Shown: positions 1 through 6,892, counted from the stretch's first letter. The stretch is DNA of 16,130 nucleotides from Actinomycetes bacterium (GCA_023386675.1 JAEWJG010000145.1:1-16130); one strand, 5' to 3'. The notes: a model not told the origin generated them from the sequence alone. A program made the numbers and translations.

Positions 1-45
1 GCCCGCGGGGCGGCGGGGGGCCGTGCGGGGGGCGCCCCGCGCCCC

Positions 46-51
46 TACACT
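46..51 (+). promoter_or_regulatory. -10 element TACACT of the AI-2E family gene
   Basis: TACACT lies 7 bases before the ATG at 59, so transcription should start at or next to the start codon and give a leaderless mRNA. No Shine-Dalgarno sequence fits in the gap. The same geometry recurs at six other genes in the window. No convincing -35 is visible in the G-rich sequence upstream (1-45), which otherwise shows only a short GC hairpin around 25-40. Confidence 0.6.
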
Positions 52-58
52 GGCGGGC

Positions 59-1324
59 ATGGCAGACACCGACCGCCCTGTTCCGCCGCCCACCACCACC
101 CCCGGAGAGGATGCCGGAGCCGGCAACCGCGCGCCCGCCCGCTCCTGGTTCGCGCGCCGTGGCCGCGAGCTCGTCGACCCGGCCACGTCGATCGACGAGG
201 CCGTCCCGCGCGGGATGCGCATCGCCGGTGCATGGTCGTGGCGCCTGCTGGTCGTCGGCGCGGTCATCGCGGTGATCATCTTCCTGATCATCCAGTTGAA
301 GCTCATCGTCATCCCGGTGCTCATCGCGGTGCTGCTCGCGGGACTGCTGGTCCCCTTCAAGGACTTCCTGGTGCGGCACCGCTGGCCGAAATGGCTCGCC
401 ATCCTCACCGTGCTCGTCATCACGCTGATCGTGGTCGCCGGGCTCCTCTACCTCGCCGTGTGGCAGATCACCCGGCAGAGCGGGGAGCTGCAGAAGCAGT
501 CGGTGGAGGCGTACAACGGCCTGCGCTCGTGGCTCACCAGCGGGCCCCTCGGGTTGAGCGAGAGCCAGATCAGCAACGCGCTGGCCTCGATCGGCACGTC
601 CATCCAGCAGGACGGCCAGGTGTTCCTCTCGGGCGCCCTGTCGGTCGGCTCCACCGTCGGGCACGTGTTCGCCGGAGCGCTTCTCGTGCTGTTCAGCACC
701 ATCTTCATCCTCATCGACGGCACAGGGATCTGGTCGTGGATCGTGCGGGTCTTCCCGAAGCGGGCGCGGGCAGCGGTCGACGGGGCGGGCAAGGCCGGTT
801 GGGTCACCCTGCGCAACTTCGCGAAGGTGCAGGTGCTGGTCGCCTCGATCGACGCGCTCGGGATCGGGCTCGGCGCGTTCTTCCTCGGGCTGCCGCTCGT
901 GCTCCCGATCGCGGTGCTCGTCTTCCTCGGCTCGTTCATCCCGGTCGTCGGCGCCGTGGTCACCGGTGCGCTGGCCGTGTTCATCGCGCTCGTGTTCAAG
1001 GGCTGGGTGTTCGCGCTGATCATGCTCGGAGTCGTGCTGCTCGTGCAGCAGATCGAGGGGCACATCCTGCAGCCGCTGATCATGGGCAGCGCCGTCCGGG
1101 TGCACCCGCTCGCCGTGGTGCTGGCGGTCGCGGCCGGGTCGCTGCTCGCCGGCATCCCTGGCGCGCTGTTCGCGGTGCCGTTCGTGGCGGTGCTCAATGT
1201 GATGGTGCACTACATCTCCAGCGGGGCGTGGCGCACGTCACCCGCGGGCGCGGACTGGACGGGGCCCGAGCGGCCGATCTGGCAGACCGTTCCGCGCCCG
1301 GTACGCCGGCCGCCCGTTCGCTGA
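59..1324 (+). CDS. AI-2E family transporter (UPF0118/PerM-like membrane protein)
   Basis: A 421-residue polytopic inner-membrane protein of the AI-2E exporter-like family (PF01594). After a roughly 50-residue hydrophilic Pro/Arg-rich N-terminus come two close hydrophobic segments (WSWRLLVVGAVIAV onward), a third near residues 110-135, a soluble amphipathic stretch, and a C-terminal block with the family's FIPVVGAVVTGALAVF and GHILQPLIMGSAV motifs and a last LLAGIPGALFAVP hairpin. Start chosen at ATG 59, not the in-frame ATG at 23, because the TACACT box would place the transcript start here and no ribosome site precedes 23. Members export small molecules or ions; some move autoinducer-2, others act as Na+/H+ antiporters. 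The substrate cannot be told from sequence. The Arg/Pro-rich tail is unremarkable. Confidence 0.9.
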   Translation: MADTDRPVPPPTTTPGEDAGAGNRAPARSWFARRGRELVDPATSIDEAVPRGMRIAGAWSWRLLVVGAVIAVIIFLIIQLKLIVIPVLIAVLLAGLLVPFKDFLVRHRWPKWLAILTVLVITLIVVAGLLYLAVWQITRQSGELQKQSVEAYNGLRSWLTSGPLGLSESQISNALASIGTSIQQDGQVFLSGALSVGSTVGHVFAGALLVLFSTIFILIDGTGIWSWIVRVFPKRARAAVDGAGKAGWVTLRNFAKVQVLVASIDALGIGLGAFFLGLPLVLPIAVLVFLGSFIPVVGAVVTGALAVFIALVFKGWVFALIMLGVVLLVQQIEGHILQPLIMGSAVRVHPLAVVLAVAAGSLLAGIPGALFAVPFVAVLNVMVHYISSGAWRTSPAGADWTGPERPIWQTVPRPVRRPPVR

Positions 1325-1362
1325 GCGGCGACCGCATACATCCACCGGAATACGACCGCGGC

Positions 1363-1368
1363 TAGGCT
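1363..1368 (+). promoter_or_regulatory. -10 element TAGGCT of ilvA
   Basis: TAGGCT stands 6 bases before the GTG start at 1375, predicting a leaderless ilvA transcript. The gap from the previous stop is only about 50 bases, yet this box implies ilvA has its own promoter. No clear -35 hexamer is seen. Confidence 0.6.
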
Positions 1369-1374
1369 GACCCC

Positions 1375-2634
1375 GTGGCAACCGCGACCGATCACACGCG
1401 CACCCCGTTCGCAGGCCCCAGCCTGGACGAGTTCGAGTCCGCGCGCGCCATCGTCGCCCACGTGGCCCAGCCGACCCCGCTCGAGAGCTCGCGGTACCTC
1501 GCCGACCTGCTCGGCGCACCCGTGCTGCTGAAGTGCGAGAACCTGCAGCGCACCGGCTCCTACAAGATCCGCGGCGCCTACAACCGGATGTCGAAGCTGA
1601 GCGCCGAGGAGCGCGCCCGCGGCGTGGTGGCGGCCTCGGCAGGCAACCACGCCCAGGGCGTCGCGTTCGCGGCGCGCGAGCTGGGCATCCACGCGACGAT
1701 CTTCATGCCGGTGGGCGTGGCCATCCCCAAATTCCAGGCCACCCGGGCGTACGGCGCCGACGTGGTGCTGAGCGGCAGCATCGTCGACGAGACGCTGCGG
1801 GCCGCCGCAGACTTCGCGGCCGAGACCGGCGCGGTGCTCATCCCGCCGTTCGACCACCCGGATGTGGTGGCCGGCCAGGGCACGCTGGGTCTCGAGATCC
1901 TCGACGACGTGCCGGATGTGCGCACGATCGTCGTGCCGATCGGCGGCGGCGGACTCATCTCGGGCGTCGCCAGCGCGGTCAAGCAGCGCGCGGCCCGCGA
2001 TGGCCGCCAGGTGCGCGTCATCGGCGTGCAGGCGGCGAACGCCGCGGCGTACCCGCCCTCCCTGGCAGCGGGGGAGCCGACCGAGATCGCGCCGGTCGGG
2101 ACCATCGCCGACGGCATCGCGGTCAGCCGGCCCGGCGCGCTCAACTTCGAGATCATCCGCGAGGCGGTCGACCAGGTCGTCACCGTGTCGGAGGACGACA
2201 TCGCCCGCGCCATGGTCGTGCTGCTGGAGCGCGCGAAGCTGGTCGTCGAGCCGGCGGGCGCCGCGGGCGTCGCCGCCATCCTCGCCGGGTCCGTCCCGTC
2301 CGACGGCACGACGGTCGCCATCCTCTCCGGCGGCAACATCGACCCGCTGCTGATGCAGCGCGTGATCAGCCAGGGCCTGGCCGCATCCGACCGCTACCTC
2401 AAGCTGACCATCATGCTGCCGGACCGTCCGGGGCAGCTGGCGCGCATCGCCGAGATCCTCGCCGGTGTGAACGCCAACGTCGTCGAGGTGCTGCACACCC
2501 GGCACGGCCGTGGGATGCAGCTCAGCCAGGTGGAGCTGGATGTGAGCGTCGAGACGCGCGGAACGGACCACCGCCGCCACGTCATCGACGCCCTGCGGGC
2601 CGCCGGGTACGACCCCGTGGTCGACGACGAGTAG
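1375..2634 (+). CDS. ilvA: Threonine ammonia-lyase (threonine dehydratase) with C-terminal ACT domain
   Basis: PLP enzyme that deaminates L-threonine to 2-oxobutanoate and ammonia, the entry to isoleucine synthesis. Length is 419 residues, as usual for the shorter ilvA type with a single ACT domain. The PLP-binding lysine is K64 in TGSYKIRGAYNR, followed by the SAGNHAQGVA motif near 88-96 and the glycine phosphate-binding loop PIGGGGLISG near 188-197. The C-terminal ACT domain starts near residue 340 (LKLTIMLPDRPGQLARIAEI), the usual site for allosteric control. No second regulatory ACT-like domain as in E. coli IlvA is present, so feedback behaviour may differ. GTG start fixed by the leaderless promoter 6 bases upstream. 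No ilv partner genes lie beside it. The call is safe; whether it is biosynthetic or catabolic is inference. Confidence 0.95.
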   Translation: MATATDHTRTPFAGPSLDEFESARAIVAHVAQPTPLESSRYLADLLGAPVLLKCENLQRTGSYKIRGAYNRMSKLSAEERARGVVAASAGNHAQGVAFAARELGIHATIFMPVGVAIPKFQATRAYGADVVLSGSIVDETLRAAADFAAETGAVLIPPFDHPDVVAGQGTLGLEILDDVPDVRTIVVPIGGGGLISGVASAVKQRAARDGRQVRVIGVQAANAAAYPPSLAAGEPTEIAPVGTIADGIAVSRPGALNFEIIREAVDQVVTVSEDDIARAMVVLLERAKLVVEPAGAAGVAAILAGSVPSDGTTVAILSGGNIDPLLMQRVISQGLAASDRYLKLTIMLPDRPGQLARIAEILAGVNANVVEVLHTRHGRGMQLSQVELDVSVETRGTDHRRHVIDALRAAGYDPVVDDE

Positions 2635-2642
2635 ACGGGCGT

Positions 2643-2679
2643 CCCCCGGAAACGGGTAGACGTATCCCCGTTTTGGGGG
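2643..2679 (+). terminator. Overlapping small hairpins after ilvA (weak terminator or attenuator-like)
   Basis: Ten bases after the ilvA stop are three mutually overlapping pairings: CCCG-GAAA-CGGG (2645-2656), AAACGGG with CCCGTTT (2650-2656 and 2667-2673), and CCCC-GTTTT-GGGG (2666-2678). The middle one ends in a short T run and is the best intrinsic-terminator candidate for ilvA. The pairings exclude each other. Confidence 0.4.
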
Positions 2680-2711
2680 CATTGGGCGATCGTCCGTTAT
2701 GTATCGGTTCT

Positions 2712-2717
2712 CATAGT
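2712..2717 (+). promoter_or_regulatory. Possible -10 (CATAGT) of the cell-wall-binding protein gene
   Basis: CATAGT in an unusually A/T-rich patch (2695-2720) about 95 bases before the TTG start at 2810. A second candidate is TTATGT at 2697. Either gives a leader of roughly 80-100 nt. No good -35 is seen, so this is tentative. Confidence 0.35.
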
Positions 2718-2809
2718 CTGGAAGCGCCGGATCCAGCGCCGGCGAGATCCGAAACCCGACCACGCCGAGCCGGACGCCGAACCCGGCCCGCTTCCTCCCG
2801 AGGACCCGC

Positions 2810-4912
2810 TTGCCCACCCCTGCTGCGCGCGTGCGCGCCCTTGTGACCGCCGCCACCGTCATCCTGTCGCTCAGCGGCTTCGCCGTGGCGCCTGGCGCAG
2901 AGGACGTGGCGCCTGCTCCCGCCGCGTCGACGGCGACGCCGGACCCTTCGGCGACGCCCGACCCGACCGCTACGCCCGATCCTTCGGCGACGCCGGACCC
3001 GACCGCGACGCCCGATCCCTCGATGACGCCGGACCCGACGGCGACGCCCGACCCGACGGCGACCCCTGCCCCCACGGCCACGCCGACGCCCGACCCCGGG
3101 GCATCCCAGCCGGCCCCGCCGGCTTCCGTGGCGCCGGCCCGCATCCTCTACATCGCCATCCCGCACCCGGACGACGAATTCGAGGCCGCCGCCCTGTACG
3201 CCAACCAGCCCGACGCCTACAAGGTGTTCGTGCTGATGACCCGCGGTGAGTCCACCTATCACTGCAGCCCGGTCGGCTACGCCCTCTCCGTGCTCGACGG
3301 CGCGACGCCGACGGGCACGGGCCCGCAGGGGATGCACACCGCGTCCTGCGAACAGGCCCGCCTCTCGTCGTGGGTGAAGTACTTCACCCTGATGTCGAAA
3401 GCGGACCCCACGCTGCCGGGTGACTTCGGCCCGGCGACGACCACGGCTCCCTTCCCCTCCAAGGGGGTGTCCCTCGTCCGTGAGGGGCGTCAGCCCGAGA
3501 CCCCCGGAGCTGCGGCGGGCAAGCCTTTCACGGACACGACGGCGCAGGTCTGGACGGACCGGCAGGGTCGCGGCGCCCTGGTGAACTTCGACCTCGGCGA
3601 CGGCAGCCTCACGCCGGCGAAGGTCGCCTGGGCGATGCGTACGGTGCTCGCATCGAAGAAGGCGCTCGGGCTCGACCCGACCCTTCCCGACGACGGGGTG
3701 ATCGGCGCGTACAGCAACCCGGCCCAGAAGGGCTGCTTCGTCTACCCGCACACCGATCACGCGGCGGTGGACGACGCCCTCCGGGACAACGACTTCCAGC
3801 TGCGCATGCAGGCGGTCGCGACCTGCCGCACCGATCCGGGCACGACCACGACGCGGGCGGTGCCCGCGAACGAGCTGGAGGCGGCGTATCCGTCGAACGG
3901 CTCGGACGGCGCCTTCGCCGCGAGCTACGCGTGGCTCGAGACGCCGGTCATCTCGCGGACCGATCAGAGCTCGCTGTTCATGGGCGTGCAGAGCTTCGAT
4001 GTGCGGCACCAGCACGTCCCGGATCAGCGGATCGGCGGCAGCGATCGCTTCGGCACGTCCGTCCTCATCTCGCGCGCCGGATACCCGGACACCGCGCCCG
4101 TCGTCTACATCGCCTCGGGATTGAACTACCCGGACGCGCTCTCGGCCGGCGCCGCGGCGGCGCACCAGGGCGGTCCGCTGCTGCTCACGGCGCCGTGGGG
4201 CCTCCCTCAGTCGGTGGCGGACGAGATCGCGCGGCTGCATCCCGCCCGCGCGGTCGTCGTCGGCGGGGTCAACGCCGTCCAGCCGGCAGTGGTGGATGCG
4301 CTGAGTGCGCTCGTGCCCGACGTCGTCCGCCTCGCCGGGGCCGACCGTTACGACACCAGCCGCGTCGTCGCCCAGTACGCCTTCGGGGCGGGGCCGGTTC
4401 CGATCGCCTACGTCGCGAGCGGGACGAGCTTCCCGGACGCCCTGTCGGCGACCGATGCGGCCGGCCACCAGGGCGGACCGGTGCTGCTGACGCCCGGCGG
4501 CGACGCGACCGGTGCGTATGTCTCCGGCGCCCTCGGCGGGCTGTCCGCGGCGCGGATCGCCGTCGTCGGAGGACCGAGCGCCGTACCCCCGGCGCTGGAC
4601 CGCGCTCTCACCGGGATCGCGCCGGTCACCCGCCTCGCCGGGGTCGACCGTTTCGGCACGAACGCGGCGGTCACCGCGTTCGCGTTCTCCGGCGCATCGA
4701 CCGCGCTGATCGCGTCCGGGCTCGACTTCCCGGACGCCCTCACCGGCGCGGCGTGGGGCGGACGCGCCCACCTGCCGCTCCTGCTGGCGCACGGCGCCTG
4801 CCTGACGAAGCCGGAGACGGACAGGCTGTTCGACCTCGGGGTCGGGACGACCACCCTTCTCGGCGGGAGGAACGTGGTCGGCGACGACGTGTCCCGCGGC
4901 TCGATCTGCTGA
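2810..4912 (+). CDS. Secreted PIG-L/LmbE-like deacetylase with three cell wall-binding repeat 2 domains
   Basis: A 700-residue extracellular protein. Residues 1-30 form a signal peptide (Arg-rich n-region, hydrophobic LVTAATVILSLSGFAVA, cleavage likely after AVA). Residues 43-100 are a Thr/Pro linker of repeated ATPDP units. A PIG-L-type domain follows: PHPDDE at 118-123 and PHTDH at 313-317 match the zinc-binding motifs of the N-acetylglucosaminyl deacetylase family. Three CWB2 repeats (PF04122) begin near R407, R507 and R608, each with RLAGxDRFGT, a FPDALS-type motif and VVGGxxAV. CWB2 repeats anchor proteins non-covalently to the cell wall in clostridia and are common in actinobacterial secreted proteins. 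Start is TTG with AGGA 5 bases upstream; no better start is visible. A role in trimming N-acetyl sugars of the envelope is inference; the substrate is unknown. Confidence 0.88.
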   Translation: MPTPAARVRALVTAATVILSLSGFAVAPGAEDVAPAPAASTATPDPSATPDPTATPDPSATPDPTATPDPSMTPDPTATPDPTATPAPTATPTPDPGASQPAPPASVAPARILYIAIPHPDDEFEAAALYANQPDAYKVFVLMTRGESTYHCSPVGYALSVLDGATPTGTGPQGMHTASCEQARLSSWVKYFTLMSKADPTLPGDFGPATTTAPFPSKGVSLVREGRQPETPGAAAGKPFTDTTAQVWTDRQGRGALVNFDLGDGSLTPAKVAWAMRTVLASKKALGLDPTLPDDGVIGAYSNPAQKGCFVYPHTDHAAVDDALRDNDFQLRMQAVATCRTDPGTTTTRAVPANELEAAYPSNGSDGAFAASYAWLETPVISRTDQSSLFMGVQSFDVRHQHVPDQRIGGSDRFGTSVLISRAGYPDTAPVVYIASGLNYPDALSAGAAAAHQGGPLLLTAPWGLPQSVADEIARLHPARAVVVGGVNAVQPAVVDALSALVPDVVRLAGADRYDTSRVVAQYAFGAGPVPIAYVASGTSFPDALSATDAAGHQGGPVLLTPGGDATGAYVSGALGGLSAARIAVVGGPSAVPPALDRALTGIAPVTRLAGVDRFGTNAAVTAFAFSGASTALIASGLDFPDALTGAAWGGRAHLPLLLAHGACLTKPETDRLFDLGVGTTTLLGGRNVVGDDVSRGSIC
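2936..3079 (+). repeat. 18-bp minisatellite encoding the TPDP linker
   Basis: Eight tandem 18-bp units, mostly of the form ACGCCsGAyCCskCGGCG, encode alternating TPDPSA and TPDPTA hexapeptides. Units differ mainly at synonymous or Ser/Thr positions, and the eighth has diverged to TPAPTA. The frame-preserving unit makes it prone to length variation, changing the reach between the secretion signal and the PIG-L domain. Confidence 0.85.
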
Positions 4913-4930
4913 GGGCCTGCCGCTCGCGAG

Positions 4931-5404
4931 TCAGCCGACCGGCGCCGTGGCCGGCTCGGCGCCGTGGCTGCTGACGACGCGGGACGCGTCGGGGCAGGCC
5001 GCACGCGAGGCGGCGGCGAGCAGCCCGTCCGCCTGGTCGGCTGTGATCCCGTAGCCCTTCTGCTCGATCGCGAGGACCTGCCCGTAGAAGGCGGGTGACA
5101 TCTTCGGAGAGCGGAGAGTCGCGCAGGTCAGCTCGGTGAACTCGTCGACCGTGTCCGGGGTCACGTCCGCGACGCCCGGCAGTGTCTTCACGTACTCCAG
5201 CACACGCGAGTCCGCGGGCGAGAGGGATGTCGTCGGGGCGGGCGTCTGCGTGCCCGTCGGCGTGGCCGCGGCCGACGGCCCGCCGGAGGCACCCACGGCA
5301 TGGGTCTCGGTGTGCCGGGCGGTCACGAGTGCGGCCGCGGTCGTCACGCCCCCGATCACGACGAGGCAGCACGCGCCCAGGATCAGCGCAGTGCGGGCCC
5401 TCAC
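4931..5404 (-). CDS. DUF732-like membrane-anchored or secreted protein
   Basis: A 157-residue protein of unknown function. Residues 5-29 are a hydrophobic segment (TALILGACCLVVIGG...) acting as signal anchor. LGAC resembles a lipobox, but the hydrophobic stretch before it is too short for a confident lipoprotein call. A Thr/Pro-rich linker (to about residue 62) precedes a small C-terminal domain with TCATLRSP and GITADQADGLLAAASRAACPD, a cysteine-paired helical layout resembling the actinobacterial DUF732 family. The GTG start overlaps the stop codon of the upstream gene as GTGA, implying translational coupling. It is the last gene of a short minus-strand unit whose stop lies 18 bases from the convergent cell-wall-binding gene. 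The DUF732 assignment is by eye. Confidence 0.65.
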   Translation of the reverse strand: MRARTALILGACCLVVIGGVTTAAALVTARHTETHAVGASGGPSAAATPTGTQTPAPTTSLSPADSRVLEYVKTLPGVADVTPDTVDEFTELTCATLRSPKMSPAFYGQVLAIEQKGYGITADQADGLLAAASRAACPDASRVVSSHGAEPATAPVG

Positions 5405-5670
5405 CGGTCGCGGTCCTCCGGGCGCCCCGTACCGCTGTCGCCCGCCTGCTCCGCATCCAGCTTCTCGGAGATCTCCGCGCGGTACCGTACGCGGCGGATG
5501 CGCCGCACCATGTCGATCACGAGCAGCACCACGATCACCGCGATGACGAACGTGATGACGAAGCCCAGCACACCCGGTGTGACGGAGTCGTCGGCCGGCG
5601 CGCCCGACGGGGTCGGGGAGGGCGTCGCGGCGAGGAGCGCGGAGGCGCGCAGCAGGGCGTCGGCGATCAC
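5401..5670 (-). CDS. Small single-pass membrane protein downstream of the mca position (Rv1083-like)
   Basis: An 89-residue protein: a mildly hydrophobic N-terminus (IADALLRASALLAATP), a Ser/Pro/Thr segment, one transmembrane helix near residues 33-54 (GVLGFVITFVIAVIVVLLVI), then a basic cytoplasmic stretch MVRRIRRVRYRAEI and an acidic tail. The start is GTG 5670. It overlaps the stop of the upstream mini-ORF as GTGA and has no convincing ribosome site of its own, so translation probably depends on the upstream ORF. Its own stop overlaps the next gene's GTG in the same way. In mycobacteria a small membrane protein gene (Rv1083) follows mca; this gene occupies the equivalent place. Function unknown. 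Confidence 0.75.
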   Translation of the reverse strand: MIADALLRASALLAATPSPTPSGAPADDSVTPGVLGFVITFVIAVIVVLLVIDMVRRIRRVRYRAEISEKLDAEQAGDSGTGRPEDRDR

Positions 5671-5732
5671 TCGGCCACCGCGCCGCAGAACAGGTCGGTC
5701 ACGGGCATCTCGGTCTCCACGGCAGTGTTCAC
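5667..5732 (-). pseudogene. 21-codon ORF: probable remnant of mca (mycothiol S-conjugate amidase) C-terminus
   Basis: A GTG-started ORF with a strong ribosome site (AGGAG, minus strand 5745-5741) and a TAGGCT box upstream. It ends in VETEMPVTDLFCGAVAE and its TGA overlaps the next gene's GTG. That ending resembles the tail of Mca proteins as I recall it (M. tuberculosis Mca ends near ETELFAGI), while the roughly 270 residues that should precede it, including the HPDDE zinc motif, are absent. Position supports the idea: mca normally sits between the DUF4307 gene and the small membrane-protein gene. The simplest reading is an internal deletion that joined the mca start region to its last codons and so kept translation of the downstream genes. 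The alternative is an unrelated leader peptide. The match is short and from memory. Confidence 0.5.
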
Positions 5733-5756
5733 AGCTTTCTCTCCTAGTCTTGTTCC

Positions 5757-5762
5757 AGCCTA
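5757..5762 (-). promoter_or_regulatory. -10 element TAGGCT of the minus-strand mca-remnant unit
   Basis: Read on the minus strand, TAGGCT lies about 25 bases before the GTG at 5732, leaving room for the ribosome site AGGAG. The box sits in an 82-bp divergent region shared with the DUF4307 gene. Confidence 0.5.
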
Positions 5763-5814
5763 CCGTCGCCCGGCGGCCGGCCACGGAGCGGGAAGGTCGG
5801 ACAGGACGGCACGC

Positions 5815-6231
5815 ATGACGGCGACGACCCCGACCCCGAACGCACGGCTCGACAACCGCTACGGCCGCACGCCCGCGCGCAGGCGCCGCGAACGCTGGCT
5901 GCTGATCGGCGGCCTGGTCGCCCTCGTCGCGATCGTGACCGCGTGGGTGTTCTGGGCCGGGTGGGACAACAACCAGGCCGACCTCGAAGCGACGGACACG
6001 GCGTACACGATCCCGGACGCCCACCACGTCGACATCTCGTTCACCGTCAACGCCCCGCCCGGGACGCCGGTGACCTGCGCCATTCAGGCCCTGAACGAGG
6101 ACTTCGCGATCGTCGGCTGGCGCGTCGTGCAGTACCCCGGATCGGACACGCGCCTCACCGCGTACAAGGAGTCGATCCGCACGATCATGAAGCCCAACAC
6201 GGGTTTGATCAACAGCTGCTGGCTGACCTAG
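5815..6231 (+). CDS. DUF4307 domain-containing membrane protein
   Basis: A 138-residue protein with an N-terminal motif LDNRYGR, an Arg-rich patch (ARRRRER) and one transmembrane helix near residues 28-50, followed by a roughly 88-residue extracytoplasmic domain containing FTVNAPPGTPVTCAIQALNEDFAIVGWRVV and two cysteines (in VTCAIQ and NSCWLT) that could form a disulfide. This layout matches DUF4307, a family almost confined to Actinobacteria and usually beside mca and greA (Rv1081c in M. tuberculosis). ATG 5815 follows AGGA at 5803-5806. The molecular role is unknown. greA follows on the same strand after 112 bases. Confidence 0.85.
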   Translation: MTATTPTPNARLDNRYGRTPARRRRERWLLIGGLVALVAIVTAWVFWAGWDNNQADLEATDTAYTIPDAHHVDISFTVNAPPGTPVTCAIQALNEDFAIVGWRVVQYPGSDTRLTAYKESIRTIMKPNTGLINSCWLT

Positions 6232-6237
6232 TATTGT
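6232..6237 (+). promoter_or_regulatory. -10 element TATTGT of greA
   Basis: TATTGT directly follows the DUF4307 stop codon. With the 6-base spacing seen at other promoters here, transcription would begin at A6244, the first paired base of a 10-bp hairpin. No clear -35; it would fall inside the DUF4307 coding end. Confidence 0.45.
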
Positions 6238-6243
6238 GCGGAT

Positions 6244-6266
6244 ACGCCCCGGCTGTGCCGGGGCGT
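6244..6266 (+). terminator. GC hairpin between DUF4307 gene and greA (terminator or 5'-end hairpin of greA mRNA)
   Basis: A perfect 10-bp stem, ACGCCCCGGC-TGT-GCCGGGGCGT, followed by the weak T stretch GACTTT. It could terminate the DUF4307 transcript, or form the exact 5' end of greA mRNA if TATTGT is the -10. Confidence 0.55.
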
Positions 6267-6279
6267 CGACTTTAGCACC

Positions 6280-6295
6280 GGCCGGGGGACCGGCC
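6280..6295 (+). promoter_or_regulatory. Second hairpin in the greA leader with GNRA-type loop
   Basis: A perfect 6-bp stem GGCCGG-GGGA-CCGGCC. The GGGA loop fits the GNRA tetraloop consensus. It lies 35 bases before the greA ribosome site and does not cover it. Confidence 0.4.
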
Positions 6296-6343
6296 CATCT
6301 GCTTCAGGCGGCTGTTGCCGCGCGAGGCGCGAAGGAGTTCATC

Positions 6344-6835
6344 ATGTCCCAGGAGTCTCAGGTCACCTTTCTGACCCAGGACGCGTACGACCGTCTCTCG
6401 GCCGAACTCGAGGAGCTCAGCGTCAACGGCCGAAACGAGATCGCGAAGCGCATCGAGGCGGCCCGCGAGGAGGGCGACCTCAAGGAGAACGGCGGCTACC
6501 ACGCGGCCAAGGACGAGCAGGGCAAGATCGAGGCCCGCATCGTCCAGCTCACCAACCTGCTCCGCAGCGCCACCGTCGGCGCTGCCCCGGAGAGCCACGG
6601 CGTCGTCGAGCCCGGCACGGTCATCACCGCGACCATCGCGGGCGACGAGAGCGTCTTCCTCATCGGCAACCGCGAGATCGCGGCCGGCACCGACCTCCCG
6701 GTCTACAGCGAGCAGAGCCCGCTCGGCGCCGCCATCCTCGGCCTGAAGGTCGGCGACAAGACGGAGTACACCGCGCCGAACGGCCGCCAGATCGCGGTCG
6801 AGGTCACCAAGGTGGACACCTACTCGGGCCAGTGA
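6344..6835 (+). CDS. greA: Transcription elongation factor GreA
   Basis: A 163-residue GreA/GreB family protein that enters the RNA polymerase secondary channel and stimulates cleavage of backtracked RNA. The N-terminal coiled coil (about residues 8-80) carries the signature around AREEGDLKENGGYHAAKDEQ, with the acidic tip residues D and E that coordinate the catalytic magnesium. The C-terminal FKBP-like domain ends with SPLGAAILGLKVGD. The start ATG 6344 has AAGGAG 6 bases upstream, so the longer in-frame opening from 6236 is rejected. Length is typical. Ends before a very strong hairpin. Its place beside the DUF4307 gene is the standard actinobacterial arrangement. Confidence 0.97.
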   Translation: MSQESQVTFLTQDAYDRLSAELEELSVNGRNEIAKRIEAAREEGDLKENGGYHAAKDEQGKIEARIVQLTNLLRSATVGAAPESHGVVEPGTVITATIAGDESVFLIGNREIAAGTDLPVYSEQSPLGAAILGLKVGDKTEYTAPNGRQIAVEVTKVDTYSGQ

Positions 6836-6854
6836 TCCGCTGATCGCTTCACGG

Positions 6855-6887
6855 CGACGCCCCGGGTCTCTGCGACCCGGGGCGTCG
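6855..6887. terminator. Bidirectional intrinsic terminator between greA and the LysE gene
   Basis: A perfect 14-bp stem: arm CGACGCCCCGGGTC, loop TCTGC, and its complement, ending 5 bases before the LysE gene's stop. The T tract is weak on both sides, as often in high-GC actinobacteria. It serves both convergent genes. Confidence 0.8.
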
Positions 6888-6892
6888 TCGTC

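Noticed and set aside
1210..4792. Very long open frames on the minus strand (1210-3144 and 2711-4792), including a Gly/Val/Ser repeat protein
   Set aside because: They lie antisense to ilvA and the secreted cell-wall-binding gene, both recognisable by domain. The Gly/Val/Ser repeat is only the complement of the TPDP minisatellite, and the rest is Arg/Gly-rich high-GC shadow.
4931..5404. Lipoprotein call for the DUF732-like protein from LGAC
   Set aside because: Only about five hydrophobic residues precede the cysteine, while a 25-residue hydrophobic stretch continues past it; a signal anchor fits better.
6236..6343. Extended N-terminus of greA from GTG 6236
   Set aside because: The extra residues are not GreA-like, the segment holds two hairpins, and AAGGAG precedes ATG 6344.
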